From Lacinutrix sp. C3R15 (lineage in GTDB: Bacteria > Bacteroidota > Bacteroidia > Flavobacteriales > Flavobacteriaceae): a stretch of DNA of 64,000 bases. This document shows positions 35,924 through 45,950 of this stretch, piece after piece. The translations under genes were made by a program, and so were the position numbers. Under the pieces are notes generated by a model, which was given only the letters and a program-made list of their open reading frames with translations, made no database searches and was not told the DNA's origin. Position 1 is the first letter of the stretch; each line of letters opens with the position of its first letter. The stretch lies in NCBI RefSeq assembly GCF_018860825.1, contig NZ_JAHKPZ010000004.1:471102-535101 (forward strand). The letters are read 5' to 3'.

Positions 35924-37383
35924 TAAATCTTCTTACGCAATCTCGCCACAGGAATATCTAATTGTTCTCTATATTTAGCCACAGTACGTCTGGCAATTGG
36001 GTAGCCTTTTTCTTTTAATATTTTAGCTAAAGCTTCATCTGTTAAAGGCTTCTTTTTGTTTTCTTCTTCTATTACAGTTTCTAAAATTTTTTTTATTTCT
36101 CTGGTAGAAACTTCTTCCCCTTTATCATTAGTCATAGATTCACTAAAGAACTCTTTAATTAATTTGGTACCATAAGGAGTATCTACATATTTACTGTTTG
36201 CAACACGCGAAACGGTAGAAACATCCATTTCAATTTCATCTGCAATATCTTTTAAAATCATTGGTTTTAGCTTGCGCTCATCACCTGTTAAAAAATATTC
36301 TTTTTGGTAATGCATAATAGAACTCATGGTTACAAAAAGAGTTTGTTGGCGTTGCTTAATAGCTTCAATAAACCATTTTGCGGCATCTAGTTTTTGCTTT
36401 ATAAACATAACCGCATCTTTTTGCGATTTGCTTTTTTCTTTAGTGTCTTTATAGCCTTTAAGCATGTTGTTGTACTCTCTAGATACATGAAGCTCTGGAG
36501 CATTTCTTCCGTTTAAGGTAAGTTCTAATTCGCCATTTACAATTTTTATTGCAAAATCTGGTACTACGTGTTCTACTATTCTGTTATTTCCTGCATAGCT
36601 TCCTCCTGGTTTAGGATTTAAGCGTTCAATTTCATGAATAGCATCTTTAAGTTGTAGTTCACTTATATCAAATTTTTGCAACAGCTTTTTGTAGTGTTTT
36701 TTTGTGAATTGATCAAAAGCATTGTCAATGATATTAGTAGCTAATGCTACATCAGGATGTTGTTCTTTTCTGTGTAATTGTATAGATAAGCATTCTTGTA
36801 AATTTCTAGCTCCAACTCCAGCAGGATCTAATTGATGTACAATTCGTAATACTTTTTTTATTTTTTCTTCTGTGGTGAAAACGTTTTGTGTAAAAGCTAA
36901 ATCATCCATAATATCCGATAATTCTCTACGTATATAACCGCTTTCATCTACACTACCTACAAGAAACTCTGCAATATCACGTTCGTCATCACTTAATCTA
37001 TAGGTGTTTAATTGGTTTATTAAATATTGTGTAAACGATGTTCCTGCGGCATAAGGCATAGTTTTTTCCTCATCATCTGCACTATAGTTATTGGCTTGTG
37101 TTCTATAATCAGGTACTTCGTCATCACTTAAATACTCATCTACATTAATGTCTCCTGTATCTATGGTTTCATTATCGTCGTACTCATCATTAGAATTATC
37201 AAAATCATCATCAAAGTCGTTCTCTTTTTCTTCTTTACCACCTTCAAGAGCAGGGTTTTCTTCTAATTCTTGCTTTAAACGTTGTTCAAAAGCTTGCGTT
37301 GGCAACTGTATCAATTTCATTAATTGAATTTGTTGTGGCGACAGTTTTTGAGATAATTTGAATTGTAAGTATTGTTTAAGCAT
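35923..37383 (-). CDS. rpoN: RNA polymerase sigma-54 factor
   Basis: The Gln- and Leu-rich activator-contact region I (about 1-48), a very acidic region II (about 50-110), a core-binding domain, a helix-turn-helix (about 375-395) and the RpoN box A-R-R-T-V-A-K-Y-R near the C-terminus are all visible. Length 486 aa is normal. It directs activator-dependent transcription. No enhancer-binding activator is in the window. Confidence 0.96.
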   Translation of the reverse strand: MLKQYLQFKLSQKLSPQQIQLMKLIQLPTQAFEQRLKQELEENPALEGGKEEKENDFDDDFDNSNDEYDDNETIDTGDINVDEYLSDDEVPDYRTQANNYSADDEEKTMPYAAGTSFTQYLINQLNTYRLSDDERDIAEFLVGSVDESGYIRRELSDIMDDLAFTQNVFTTEEKIKKVLRIVHQLDPAGVGARNLQECLSIQLHRKEQHPDVALATNIIDNAFDQFTKKHYKKLLQKFDISELQLKDAIHEIERLNPKPGGSYAGNNRIVEHVVPDFAIKIVNGELELTLNGRNAPELHVSREYNNMLKGYKDTKEKSKSQKDAVMFIKQKLDAAKWFIEAIKQRQQTLFVTMSSIMHYQKEYFLTGDERKLKPMILKDIADEIEMDVSTVSRVANSKYVDTPYGTKLIKEFFSESMTNDKGEEVSTREIKKILETVIEEENKKKPLTDEALAKILKEKGYPIARRTVAKYREQLDIPVARLRKKI

Positions 37384-37442
37384 TGTTTTTATTTGATTTT
37401 ACCAAGTTAAGGTATAAAATGGTAGTAGATATAAAAATAAAA

Positions 37443-37478
37443 AAAACAATCTAGATTATTAAAAAACTAGATTGTTTT
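37443..37478 (-). terminator. Terminator after asnS
   Basis: A 12-bp stem, AAAACAATCTAG with its complement, followed on the minus strand by a long T tract. A second, imperfect inverted repeat (arms TCTGTTCT / AGAACAGA at 37503-37519) lies between it and the asnS stop. Confidence 0.85.
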
Positions 37479-37545
37479 ATGAAAATATTTACAGAATTCA
37501 CGTCTGTTCTAAGAACAGATGAATTTGATTTTGTTTAAATAAAAA

Positions 37546-38979
37546 TTAAAACTCTGCGTTTTGTGGTGTTCTTGGGTAAGGTATTACGTCGCGAATGTTT
37601 GTCATTCCTGTTGCAAACATTACTAAACGTTCAAAACCTAAACCAAATCCTGAATGCACAGCTGTACCATATTTGCGTAAATCTAAGTACCACCATAACT
37701 CTTCTTCTGGTATGTCTAGAGCAGCCATTTTTTCTTTTAAAACTTCTAAACGTTCTTCACGTTGGCTACCACCAACCATTTCTCCAATTCCAGGAAAAAG
37801 AATATCCATAGCACGTACGGTTTTACCATCTTCATTTAAACGCATGTAAAATGCTTTAATATTTGCAGGATAATCAAATAAAATTACGGGGCATTTAAAG
37901 TGTTTTTCAACTAAAAAACGTTCGTGTTCACTTTGTAAATCTGCTCCCCATTCTTTAATAATATAATTGAATTTTTTCTTTTTATTAGGTTTTGAGTTTT
38001 TAAGTATATCTATTGCTTCGGTATAACTTACACGCTTAAAGTTGTTATCGATTACAAATTTTAATTTTTCAATTAAACTCATTTCACTTCGCTCTGCTTG
38101 CGGTTTCGTTTTTTCTTCGTCTAATAAGCGTTTTTCTAAAAACTCTAAGTCTTCTCTGTTATTTTCTAGTATATAGCTTAAAACCGATTTCATAAAATCT
38201 TCGGCTAAATCCATATTTCCAGCCAAATCCATAAAAGCAACTTCTGGTTCTATCATCCAAAATTCTGATAAATGACGAGAAGTATTAGAGTTTTCTGCTC
38301 TAAAGGTTGGACCAAAAGTATATACTTTACCAAGAGACATGGCGTAGGTTTCTGCTTCTAATTGCCCAGAGACTGTTAAGTTTGTTTCGTTACCAAAAAA
38401 GTCTTCTTTAAAATCTACTTTACCATCTTTGGTTAGTGGTGGGTTTTCAGCATCTAAGTTAGTTACTCTAAACATTTCACCAGCTCCTTCTGCATCACTA
38501 CCTGTAATAATTGGTGTGTGCATGTAGTAAAAGCCGTTTTCATTAAAGTATTTATGTATGGCAAAAGACAGGCTTGAACGCAAACGCATTACAGCACTAA
38601 AGGTATTGGTACGTGTACGTAGGTGTGCATTTTCACGTAAAAACTCAAAAGAGTGTTTTTTTGGCTGAATTGGGTAAGTTTCAGGGTCAGAGTCTCCAAG
38701 AATGTCAATGCTGGTAACAGCTATTTCTACTTTTTGACCTTTACCTTGGCTTTCTACCAATTCTCCTTTTATATGTACAGCAGCTCCTGTTGTTATTCTT
38801 TTAAGCGTTTCTTCGCTAGTGTTTTCAAAATCTACAACACATTGTATGTTATTTATTGTAGAGCCATCATTTAAGGCAATAAAACGGTTAGCACGAAAGG
38901 TTCTAACCCAACCTTTTATCTCTATTTCTAGACCAAATTGGTCTTTTGCTAATAATTGTGAAACTGTATTAGTGTTCAT
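37546..38979 (-). CDS. asnS: Asparaginyl-tRNA synthetase
   Basis: Class II synthetase: N-terminal OB-fold (about 15-115), motif 2 (F-R-A-E-N-S-N-T-S-R-H, about 227) and motif 3 (G-F-G-L-G-F-E-R, near the C-terminus). The Asn-specific phrase at motif 2 separates it from AspRS. Length 477 aa matches the family. Its -7 box (TATATTTG, 38998-39005) is 18 nt before the ATG. Confidence 0.95.
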   Translation of the reverse strand: MNTNTVSQLLAKDQFGLEIEIKGWVRTFRANRFIALNDGSTINNIQCVVDFENTSEETLKRITTGAAVHIKGELVESQGKGQKVEIAVTSIDILGDSDPETYPIQPKKHSFEFLRENAHLRTRTNTFSAVMRLRSSLSFAIHKYFNENGFYYMHTPIITGSDAEGAGEMFRVTNLDAENPPLTKDGKVDFKEDFFGNETNLTVSGQLEAETYAMSLGKVYTFGPTFRAENSNTSRHLSEFWMIEPEVAFMDLAGNMDLAEDFMKSVLSYILENNREDLEFLEKRLLDEEKTKPQAERSEMSLIEKLKFVIDNNFKRVSYTEAIDILKNSKPNKKKKFNYIIKEWGADLQSEHERFLVEKHFKCPVILFDYPANIKAFYMRLNEDGKTVRAMDILFPGIGEMVGGSQREERLEVLKEKMAALDIPEEELWWYLDLRKYGTAVHSGFGLGFERLVMFATGMTNIRDVIPYPRTPQNAEF

Positions 38980-38997
38980 TGTATTTTATTTTGAATG

Positions 38998-39005
38998 CAA
39001 ATATA
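38998..39005 (-). promoter_or_regulatory. -7 box for asnS
   Basis: The minus strand reads TATATTTG, a full TAnnTTTG match, 18 nt upstream of asnS and inside the short gap after the MMPL gene. Confidence 0.5.
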
Positions 39006-39019
39006 ATTTATTGTTGTAT

Positions 39020-41431
39020 TTATTCTTGAGAAACCTCTAGATTTTCATCTTCATCATTTTCTTCAGGAATAATATTTATTGCTGGTTTACGTAAAACTTC
39101 TTTGTTTGCTATACTTCTTTCTAACGAAAGTAATAAAGAAGGTAACAGTAATAAGTTAGAAAGCATGGCAAATAATAAGGTTGTAGATACTAATGCACCT
39201 AAAGCTACTGTACCACCAAAACTAGAGAATGTAAATACTAAAAACCCAAAGAATAATACTATGGAAGTATAAAACATACTTACTCCTGTTTCGCGTAATG
39301 CTGCGTATACCGATTTTTTTATTTTCCAGTGATTGGCAATTAACTCTTGTCTATATTTTGCTAAAAAATGAATGGTATCATCTACAGATATACCAAAAGC
39401 AATACTAAATACTAATATGGTAGATGGTTTTATAGGTACTCCTAAATAACCCATTAGTCCTGCAGTAATTAGTAAAGGTAAAAGGTTTGGTATTAAAGAT
39501 ATTATAATCATTCTTAAAGAACGAAACATATAAGCCATAAACAAGGCTATTAGTATAATGGCTAGCGATAAAGATATGGCTAAATTTTTAACCAGGTATT
39601 TGGTTCCTTTTTGAAAAACTAATGCTTTACCAGTCATGGTAACATTAAAGTTTTCTTCAGGAAAAACCTTGTCTATCTTATTTTGAAGGTTTTCTTCAAT
39701 ACGTTCCATTTTGTCTGTACCAATGTCTTTCATAAAAGTTGTGATACGTGCATATTGGCCTGTACTGTCTACAAAATTTTTAAGTAAGTCTACATCAGAC
39801 GAAGAATTTTTAGCATAAGACATGATAAAACTATTTTCTTGACTGGTTGGCAACTGATAATATTTAGGGTTGCCATTATAATAAGCCTGTTTAGAGTATT
39901 TTACTAAACTTACTACAGATATTGGTTTAGAGAGTTCTGGTGTTTCTAAAATAACTTCTTCTAGTTTATCCATACGTTTTAAAGTAGAAAGTTTCATAAC
40001 TCCCTTTTTACGTTTGGTGTCTATTAAAACTTCTAAAGGCATAATACCATTGAATTCTTTTTCAAAAAAGCGAATATCCTGAAAGAATCCGGCTTTTTTA
40101 GACATGTCTTCAATAAGGCTACCAGAAATTTTAATTTGAAAAATACCAATTAAACTTAAGGTTAATAACACCACAGAAGAAATGTATATGGTAATACGTT
40201 TTTGTTTTACCATACGCTCTATCCAGTCTACAAAACCACCAATCCATTTCTTATTTAAGTGTTCTAAATGTCTGTCTTTAGGGTAAGGTAAAAACGTGTA
40301 AATAATTGGTATAATTAATAAGCATAACATGAAAATGGCTAAAATGCTTAAAGAAGCAACAATACCAAACTCTTTTAAAAGCTGACTTTCGGTTAAAATA
40401 AATGTAGCAAAACCAGATGCTGTGGTAACATTAGTCATTAATGTTGCATTACCTACCTTGGTAATAACACGCTGTAAAGATCTTACTTTATTACCATGTA
40501 GCTTTACTTCTCTTTGGTATTTATTGATTAAGAAAATACAGTTAGGTATACCAATTACAATAATTAAAGGCGGAATCAATGCGGTTAAAACGGTAATTTC
40601 ATATTTTAGTAAGCCAATAATACCAAAGGTCCACATAACCCCAAAGCAAACTACAATTAGTGATATAAATGTGGCTCTAAAGGATCTGAAAAACAAAAAG
40701 AAAATAAGCGATGTAACCAATAGGGCTAAGCCAATAAATTGGCCAATTTCATCTACAATATTTTGTGCGTTAAGTGTTCTTATATAAGGCATTCCAGAAA
40801 CTCTAACATCTAAATTGGTTTGCTTTTCAAAAGCTTGAATTTTAGGAACTAGATTATCAAAAACAAAGTCTTTTCTGGCAGCAGTATTTACAATTTCTTT
40901 GTTCATGTAAATTGCAGTACGTACTGTTTTGGTGTCTTTATTAAATAAAAAATTGTCGTAAAAAGGATATTTTTTAAATAACTCTTCTTGCAAAACATCA
41001 ATTTGCGCAATAGAAGTGATAGAGTCTTTAATAAAAGGCTCTAGTGCAAATTTTTGGTTTTCGGTATCTTTTACAAGTTTTTGAAGATCGCTAATAGATA
41101 CAACGGTTTCAACCTCGTCTAAATTTTTAAAACTTTGCGAGAGTTGGTTCCAAGCGTTTAACTTTTCAACTGTAAAAAGCGTAGTATCTTTTACACCTAA
41201 AACAATGAGGTTTCCTTCTTCACCAAAAATATCCAGAAAGTTATTATATTTTAAATTTACCTCATGATCATCAGGTAATAAATTTGCTTCTGTATAGGTA
41301 AATCGCATGTATTTCCATTGTGAAGCAAGAAGTACAGTAGCTATTAAAATAGCAAGGATAATGGCAATTTTATTACGTAAAATAAGTCTTGCAACAACGT
41401 CCCAAAAACTCTTTGTAAATAGTTTAAACAT
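39020..41431 (-). CDS. MMPL/RND family membrane exporter
   Basis: 803 aa with two repeats, each one helix, a periplasmic domain and a five-helix group. A sterol-sensing/patched-like signature (G-I-S-V-D-D-T-I-H-F-L-A-K-Y, in the second group) gives the proton-relay Asp pair. Such proteins export lipids, hopanoids or hydrophobic compounds, and the substrate here is unknown. There is no adaptor or TolC beside it, unlike the pump at 15-21 kb. Confidence 0.87.
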   Translation of the reverse strand: MFKLFTKSFWDVVARLILRNKIAIILAILIATVLLASQWKYMRFTYTEANLLPDDHEVNLKYNNFLDIFGEEGNLIVLGVKDTTLFTVEKLNAWNQLSQSFKNLDEVETVVSISDLQKLVKDTENQKFALEPFIKDSITSIAQIDVLQEELFKKYPFYDNFLFNKDTKTVRTAIYMNKEIVNTAARKDFVFDNLVPKIQAFEKQTNLDVRVSGMPYIRTLNAQNIVDEIGQFIGLALLVTSLIFFLFFRSFRATFISLIVVCFGVMWTFGIIGLLKYEITVLTALIPPLIIVIGIPNCIFLINKYQREVKLHGNKVRSLQRVITKVGNATLMTNVTTASGFATFILTESQLLKEFGIVASLSILAIFMLCLLIIPIIYTFLPYPKDRHLEHLNKKWIGGFVDWIERMVKQKRITIYISSVVLLTLSLIGIFQIKISGSLIEDMSKKAGFFQDIRFFEKEFNGIMPLEVLIDTKRKKGVMKLSTLKRMDKLEEVILETPELSKPISVVSLVKYSKQAYYNGNPKYYQLPTSQENSFIMSYAKNSSSDVDLLKNFVDSTGQYARITTFMKDIGTDKMERIEENLQNKIDKVFPEENFNVTMTGKALVFQKGTKYLVKNLAISLSLAIILIALFMAYMFRSLRMIIISLIPNLLPLLITAGLMGYLGVPIKPSTILVFSIAFGISVDDTIHFLAKYRQELIANHWKIKKSVYAALRETGVSMFYTSIVLFFGFLVFTFSSFGGTVALGALVSTTLLFAMLSNLLLLPSLLLSLERSIANKEVLRKPAINIIPEENDEDENLEVSQE

Positions 41432-41550
41432 AGTGTAATTAAAAAAAATCCATTTAATTACATGAAATGGATTTTACTCTAGGTAAAATATGTAGTTAAA
41501 TTGGATTGGCAAAGGTAGGAAAAAGCGATGTATAACAATGGTTAAAAGTG

Positions 41551-42828
41551 TTATAAAGTAACGTTAAAAGTAAATTTTAATGCCATGTTATCTTCTGGCT
41601 TCGGTAAATGATACGCTCCATATCTGTAAGTGAAACTTAAACCAAAACCAAAAATTAGTTTATTAATTTCAAAACCAGATTCTGTATAGCCTTTGTCAAG
41701 GGTATTAAAACTTATTTGTTGGTGCCTTGCTGTATTGCTCATGTTACCAATTGCAAACCTGGATATTAATACCAATTCTGGGTTAAAACGTCGGCTTATT
41801 TTAAAAGGACTTAAATGGTGTTTAAGTTGTAAGGTGGTAATTCTATCTGAAAAGAACTCATTAAAAAACATGGTTTCAAAACTAGTTACTCCAGCAACAG
41901 AAAAACGTTGCATAATGGTTTCTTTATTGATATTATTAGGGTAGGCATGATACAAATGAGTTAAAGGTGTTTCACCATTTGCTAATCCTGCAGTTAGCGT
42001 TAACAAAGAAAAAGCATCATTAGCATATTGTTTTTTAAAGATGGTTCTAAAATCAAGTTTTGAAAAATTAAAATCACTTTTAAAAACACCATGAAAACTT
42101 TTAGTGTATTGTAAAGTGAATTTTGGATAGCCTTCTTTTATAATTTTTAATTTATTGTCTTTGGTTTCAAAAGTGCTAAACGGACTCCATTGTAGGGCTG
42201 TTTTAGAGGTGCTTAACTGTATTTGGTTATATATTGTATTATTCACCACAAAATTATACGCATAGGTTGTATTTATATTACTTACAGCAAATTCTGTTTC
42301 GCCAATTAAACTTGGTGATAATTGGTGTTCTAGTGATAGGGTTTTGGTTACGTGTTTATGAAATAGGTTTATGTTTAATAGTCGTGGCTCAAAAAGCTGA
42401 AAGAATCTACTGTCTGTTAAAAATGTAGAGCTTCCAGTTTCACTTAAATCATCGGTATAAGATACATTTAACCAGGTGTTTGTTTTTTTATTTAGTTTTA
42501 TACCAGAGCCAAAACTATACTTGAAAGTATGGTCTTTAAAACCATATACTACATAGGTGTTAAAACGTATGTTTTCTGAAAACGTATTGTTTGTTTGTCC
42601 GCCAAGTCCATTTCTTAATCCTTCATATTGGTTATACTTTACAAGGTATCTTAAATCAATATCAAAGTATTTTGTAGGAAAAAAACCGTTACCTAATTGC
42701 TGTATAAAGGCTTTTCTTTTAAGCGAGTCTTTCTTTACAACCTTGGTGGTATCATTAGAAATTGGTGTTTGTGCTTTACTTAAAAAGAAGGATAAACAGA
42801 GTAGGAGTGTAAAGCAATATTTTTTCAT
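41551..42828 (-). CDS. DUF5686-type outer-membrane barrel, short form
   Basis: 425 aa with a signal peptide (cleavage near S-K-A-Q, about 20). The C-terminal half has phrases typical of the barrel of DUF5686 proteins: F-F-N-E-F-F-S-D-R, a P-E-L-V-L-I-S-R strand, and D-K-G-Y-T-E-S-G-F-E-I-N followed by Y-R-Y-G-A-Y. The usual N-terminal carboxypeptidase-like domain of about 100-400 residues is missing, so this is a barrel-only version. Function unknown. The TlpA-like gene ends 5 bp from its start on the same strand, suggesting one operon. Confidence 0.7.
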   Translation of the reverse strand: MKKYCFTLLLCLSFFLSKAQTPISNDTTKVVKKDSLKRKAFIQQLGNGFFPTKYFDIDLRYLVKYNQYEGLRNGLGGQTNNTFSENIRFNTYVVYGFKDHTFKYSFGSGIKLNKKTNTWLNVSYTDDLSETGSSTFLTDSRFFQLFEPRLLNINLFHKHVTKTLSLEHQLSPSLIGETEFAVSNINTTYAYNFVVNNTIYNQIQLSTSKTALQWSPFSTFETKDNKLKIIKEGYPKFTLQYTKSFHGVFKSDFNFSKLDFRTIFKKQYANDAFSLLTLTAGLANGETPLTHLYHAYPNNINKETIMQRFSVAGVTSFETMFFNEFFSDRITTLQLKHHLSPFKISRRFNPELVLISRFAIGNMSNTARHQQISFNTLDKGYTESGFEINKLIFGFGLSFTYRYGAYHLPKPEDNMALKFTFNVTL

Positions 42829-42833
42829 TAAAA

Positions 42834-43574
42834 TTATAAAGACGCATTTATTGAAGTAGCTAAAACTTCTTTAATATTAGTTCTGTATCCTAGTTCTTTA
42901 AGCACCATTTCTCCTTTTTTATTTATAACTATACTAGTAGGGAAGCTGTTAACACCATACATGCTAATTATAGCATTTGCATCTGCTAAAATAGTATATT
43001 GAAAAGGATTACTTTCTAAAAATGTGTGTACAATATTTTTTTTATTAAAAGTAATTGCTAAAAACACCACATCTTTTTCTTTAAAATTAGAGGCTAATTC
43101 GTTTAGTTGAGGCATTTCTTGTATGCAAGGACCACATTTAGTAAACCAAAAATTTAACACTACTACCTTTCCTTTTAGTTCGCTAAGTTTGTATCTCGAA
43201 CCATTTAAATCTTTGGCAATAAAATCTAAAGCAGGCTCACCAGGAGTAAACAGGGCTTCCTTATTTTTTTCTATTTCAACAGGAGCACTACTTTTATTTA
43301 TAAAAACAAGACTCTTTAATTTACCAGAATGGTCTGAAAAAAAAACAGGTTTGTACGCAGCGTTAGTCATTAAAGATAAACTAGACATAGGCAGTATTTT
43401 GCCTTGTTCATTGTATAATACTACATCTGGCGTAATTTGTATGGGTGTGTTTTTTATTTGTGCCTCGGTTAATTGCGTTTGGTTACTAGCAATAAAAGGA
43501 TATCTGTTTTGTGCAATACCAATCCAGCAATGTAATATACATAGTGTAAATAATATGTTACGTGTTTTTTGCAT
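42834..43574 (-). CDS. TlpA-like periplasmic thiol-disulfide oxidoreductase
   Basis: An N-terminal signal peptide, a domain of about 100 residues with no motif I recognise, and a C-terminal thioredoxin fold with active site C-G-P-C (F-T-K-C-G-P-C) and the cis-Pro region F-P-T-S. It probably reduces or makes disulfides in the cell envelope. I choose the ATG at 43574. The longer frame would start in the frr terminator and spoil the signal peptide. It is upstream of the DUF5686-type barrel in the same operon. Confidence 0.85.
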   Translation of the reverse strand: MQKTRNILFTLCILHCWIGIAQNRYPFIASNQTQLTEAQIKNTPIQITPDVVLYNEQGKILPMSSLSLMTNAAYKPVFFSDHSGKLKSLVFINKSSAPVEIEKNKEALFTPGEPALDFIAKDLNGSRYKLSELKGKVVVLNFWFTKCGPCIQEMPQLNELASNFKEKDVVFLAITFNKKNIVHTFLESNPFQYTILADANAIISMYGVNSFPTSIVINKKGEMVLKELGYRTNIKEVLATSINASL

Positions 43575-43611
43575 ATTTAGATAAACGAAGAATAGATGGT
43601 ATTGGTATAAA

Positions 43612-43635
43612 AAAAGCGACAAGAAAGTCGCTTTT
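43612..43635 (-). terminator. Terminator after frr
   Basis: Stem AAAAGCGAC / GTCGCTTTT with a 6-nt loop, 4 bp from the frr stop, then a T run on the minus strand. Confidence 0.9.
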
Positions 43636-43638
43636 AAA

Positions 43639-44196
43639 TTATACTGTCATGATCTCTTTTTCTTTAACAACCAATACTTCATCTACTTTTTTAATGTAAT
43701 TGTCTGTTAAATTTTGTACATCTTGTTCTGCATTTTTCTGAAGATCTTCAGATATGCCATCTATTTTTTTAAGATCGTTATTGGCTTCTTTTCTAGCATT
43801 TCTTATACCTACTTTAGCATCTTCTGCTTCTGCTTTAGCTTGTTTTGCTAAATCACGTCTGCGCTCTTCGGTTAAAGGTGGTACGTTAATTATAATAGTT
43901 TCACCATTATTCATTGGGTTAAAACCAAGGTTAGCATATGCAATACCTCGTTCAATTTCTTGAAGCATATTTTTTTCCCATGGTTGTACAGTTATGGTTC
44001 TACCATCAGGAGTATTTACATTAGCAACTTGACTTAATGGTGTTTGTGATCCATAATAATCAACCATTACACTTCCAAGCATTGCAGGAGTAGCTTTACC
44101 TGCTCTAATGTTTGTAAATTGTTTTTCTAAATGCTTTATAGCATTTGTCATAGCCTCTTTTGTTCCGTCTATTATAAATTGAATATCTTCGTTCAT
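43639..44196 (-). CDS. frr: Ribosome recycling factor
   Basis: 185 aa with the three-helix-bundle domain and the phrases G-K-A-T-P-A-M-L, T-P-L-S-Q-V-A-N and P-P-L-T-E-E-R-R-R, characteristic of RRF. With EF-G it splits post-termination ribosomes. It is the last gene of the translation cluster, 205 bp downstream of pyrH, and has its own terminator. Confidence 0.97.
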   Translation of the reverse strand: MNEDIQFIIDGTKEAMTNAIKHLEKQFTNIRAGKATPAMLGSVMVDYYGSQTPLSQVANVNTPDGRTITVQPWEKNMLQEIERGIAYANLGFNPMNNGETIIINVPPLTEERRRDLAKQAKAEAEDAKVGIRNARKEANNDLKKIDGISEDLQKNAEQDVQNLTDNYIKKVDEVLVVKEKEIMTV

Positions 44197-44401
44197 TTTT
44201 TAAAAATTTAATCCTACTAGTGGGTTTTGTTTTTAGCGTTTATCTCCCTAAATAAAATAATTTCTGTTTGTTTTTTAGATGTTTACACCAAGTTAACTGC
44301 TTTTTTTTAGTCTGTTTTCAAAAACGAAGCCAAAGTTTAAATTCTGTTTTTGAGGAATACTAATTTTTTTAGTTTACTAAGTTAAATACTTATAGTGTGA
44401 G

Positions 44402-45109
44402 TTACAAGTTAACCTTTGTACCAATTTTTTCTCCAGAAACTACTTTTAATAAGTTTCCTTTTTTATTCATATCAAAAACAATAATTGGTAATTCGTTTTC
44501 TTGGCTTAATGTAAAGGCAGTCGTGTCCATTACTTTAAGACCTTTACGTAAAACATCATCAAAAGTAATATGGTCAAATTTAATTGCTGTACTATCTTTT
44601 TCAGGATCTGCATTGTAAATACCATCTACACGAGTACCTTTTAAAATTACATCTGCTTCAATTTCTATAGCACGTAAAACAGCTGCAGAGTCTGTTGTAA
44701 AATAAGGGTTTCCTGTTCCTCCTCCAAAAATAACAACGCGCCCTTTACGTAAATGACTTAATGCTTTTCTGCGTATAAAAGGTTCTGCTACTTCATTAAT
44801 TTTTATTGCTGTTTGTAAACGGGTTTTTACATCTGCATCTTCTAATGCGTTTTGTAAGGCTAAGCCGTTTATAACTGTTGCTAGCATTCCCATGTGATCT
44901 CCTTGTACGCGATCCATACCATTCATAGCTCCAGCAACACCTCTAAAAATGTTTCCTCCACCAATTACTATGGCTACTTCTACACCTAGTTCTGTAATTT
45001 CTTTAATGTCTTTGGCGTATTCTGCTAAACGTTCTGGATCTATACCATATTGACGGTTTCCCATTAGTGCTTCGCCAGATAATTTTAAAAGAATTCTTTT
45101 GTATTTCAT
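44402..45109 (-). CDS. pyrH: UMP kinase
   Basis: Phosphorylates UMP to UDP in pyrimidine synthesis. The amino-acid-kinase fold is shown by K-L-S-G-E-A-L-M-G at the N-terminus, the G-G-G-N-I-F-R-G loop (about 55) and [10 protein letters not shown] (about 143). I start it at the ATG at 45109 (M-K-Y-K-R-I-L-L-K), giving 235 aa as usual; the longer frame adds 19 residues with no homology signal. Normally beside tsf and frr, but here two lipoprotein genes separate it from tsf. Confidence 0.96.
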   Translation of the reverse strand: MKYKRILLKLSGEALMGNRQYGIDPERLAEYAKDIKEITELGVEVAIVIGGGNIFRGVAGAMNGMDRVQGDHMGMLATVINGLALQNALEDADVKTRLQTAIKINEVAEPFIRRKALSHLRKGRVVIFGGGTGNPYFTTDSAAVLRAIEIEADVILKGTRVDGIYNADPEKDSTAIKFDHITFDDVLRKGLKVMDTTAFTLSQENELPIIVFDMNKKGNLLKVVSGEKIGTKVNL

Positions 45110-45354
45110 TTTTTTGTTTAGCTTTTTTATAGATTCCTGCCTTGGCAGAAACTTAGGGTTTAGCAAATATAATCAATATCTTTTTTTAAGAAAGCAGAAT
45201 GTTAGAAATAAAAAAACCACTACGGTTTTGGGTATGAAAAGTAGCAGATTTATATACGCTATTTTTCAGTTTGAAAACAAGATAGCAGAAAAGAATTGAA
45301 CTTAAAGTTTAGACCTTAACTGCTATTTTTTATATAGACGGTTGTGCTTAGTTT

Positions 45355-45939
45355 TTATTGTTTGATTAAAGTATATTCTCCAAAGGGAACTCCTCCACCA
45401 TCTAAAACATTATTTTCATCTACAACTCTATATCCAATTAGTTTTGCATCTATTTGTTCTATACCATTAATGATACGATGTCTTAACCAAAAACTTGTTT
45501 GTTTGTAGGTCATATTTTGGTCATCAAAAAATAATTTTACTCTACGTTCATCTGTACTACAGTCTTCACAAGGTAATGGCATAAATTTGTTTAAAATTAG
45601 ACAGCCACTAATATTATGATAGCTGCCTTCAATACTAGAATCACTTAAAAGAGGTAAGGTATTAACAACAAGATTACCATTATCAATGTATTTATATTCT
45701 CCAATAAGCATATCTTGGTAGTTTACTCCATCAAAATATTGTTCTATTTTTTGTAAAGTTATAGTAAAAGAAGAATTGTTTTCTTCCCACTTCCATGTGC
45801 CAACAAATTTGTCTAAATCGTTGTTTAAATCTTTATAATAAGTTCCAGCAGGTAATGTTGGGTCTGCTTTAAATAAAGGCGATTGCGCCTTACAAGATAT
45901 GATACTTAATATTATTATTAGTTTTATAATTGCTTTCAT
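45355..45939 (-). CDS. Lipoprotein, probably DUF6705 family
   Basis: 194 aa with a lipoprotein signal (I-I-S-C-K-A-Q, Cys about residue 16). The mature part starts with L-P-A-G-T-Y-Y-K-D-L and F-V-G-T-W-K-W, a pattern I associate with flavobacterial DUF6705 proteins, and contains a C-E-D-C pair (about 123-126). It is likely a small beta-rich envelope protein. The gene is 11 bp downstream of the broken lipoprotein gene and so was part of its operon. Confidence 0.65.
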   Translation of the reverse strand: MKAIIKLIIILSIISCKAQSPLFKADPTLPAGTYYKDLNNDLDKFVGTWKWEENNSSFTITLQKIEQYFDGVNYQDMLIGEYKYIDNGNLVVNTLPLLSDSSIEGSYHNISGCLILNKFMPLPCEDCSTDERRVKLFFDDQNMTYKQTSFWLRHRIINGIEQIDAKLIGYRVVDENNVLDGGGVPFGEYTLIKQ

Positions 45940-45950
45940 AGTATTGTTTT

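Noticed and set aside
37494..37526. Inverted repeat AATTCA..TCTGTTCT / AGAACAGA..TGAATT as an operator
   Set aside because: It lies just after the asnS stop beside a clear terminator; a 3' end structure is more likely than a regulator site.
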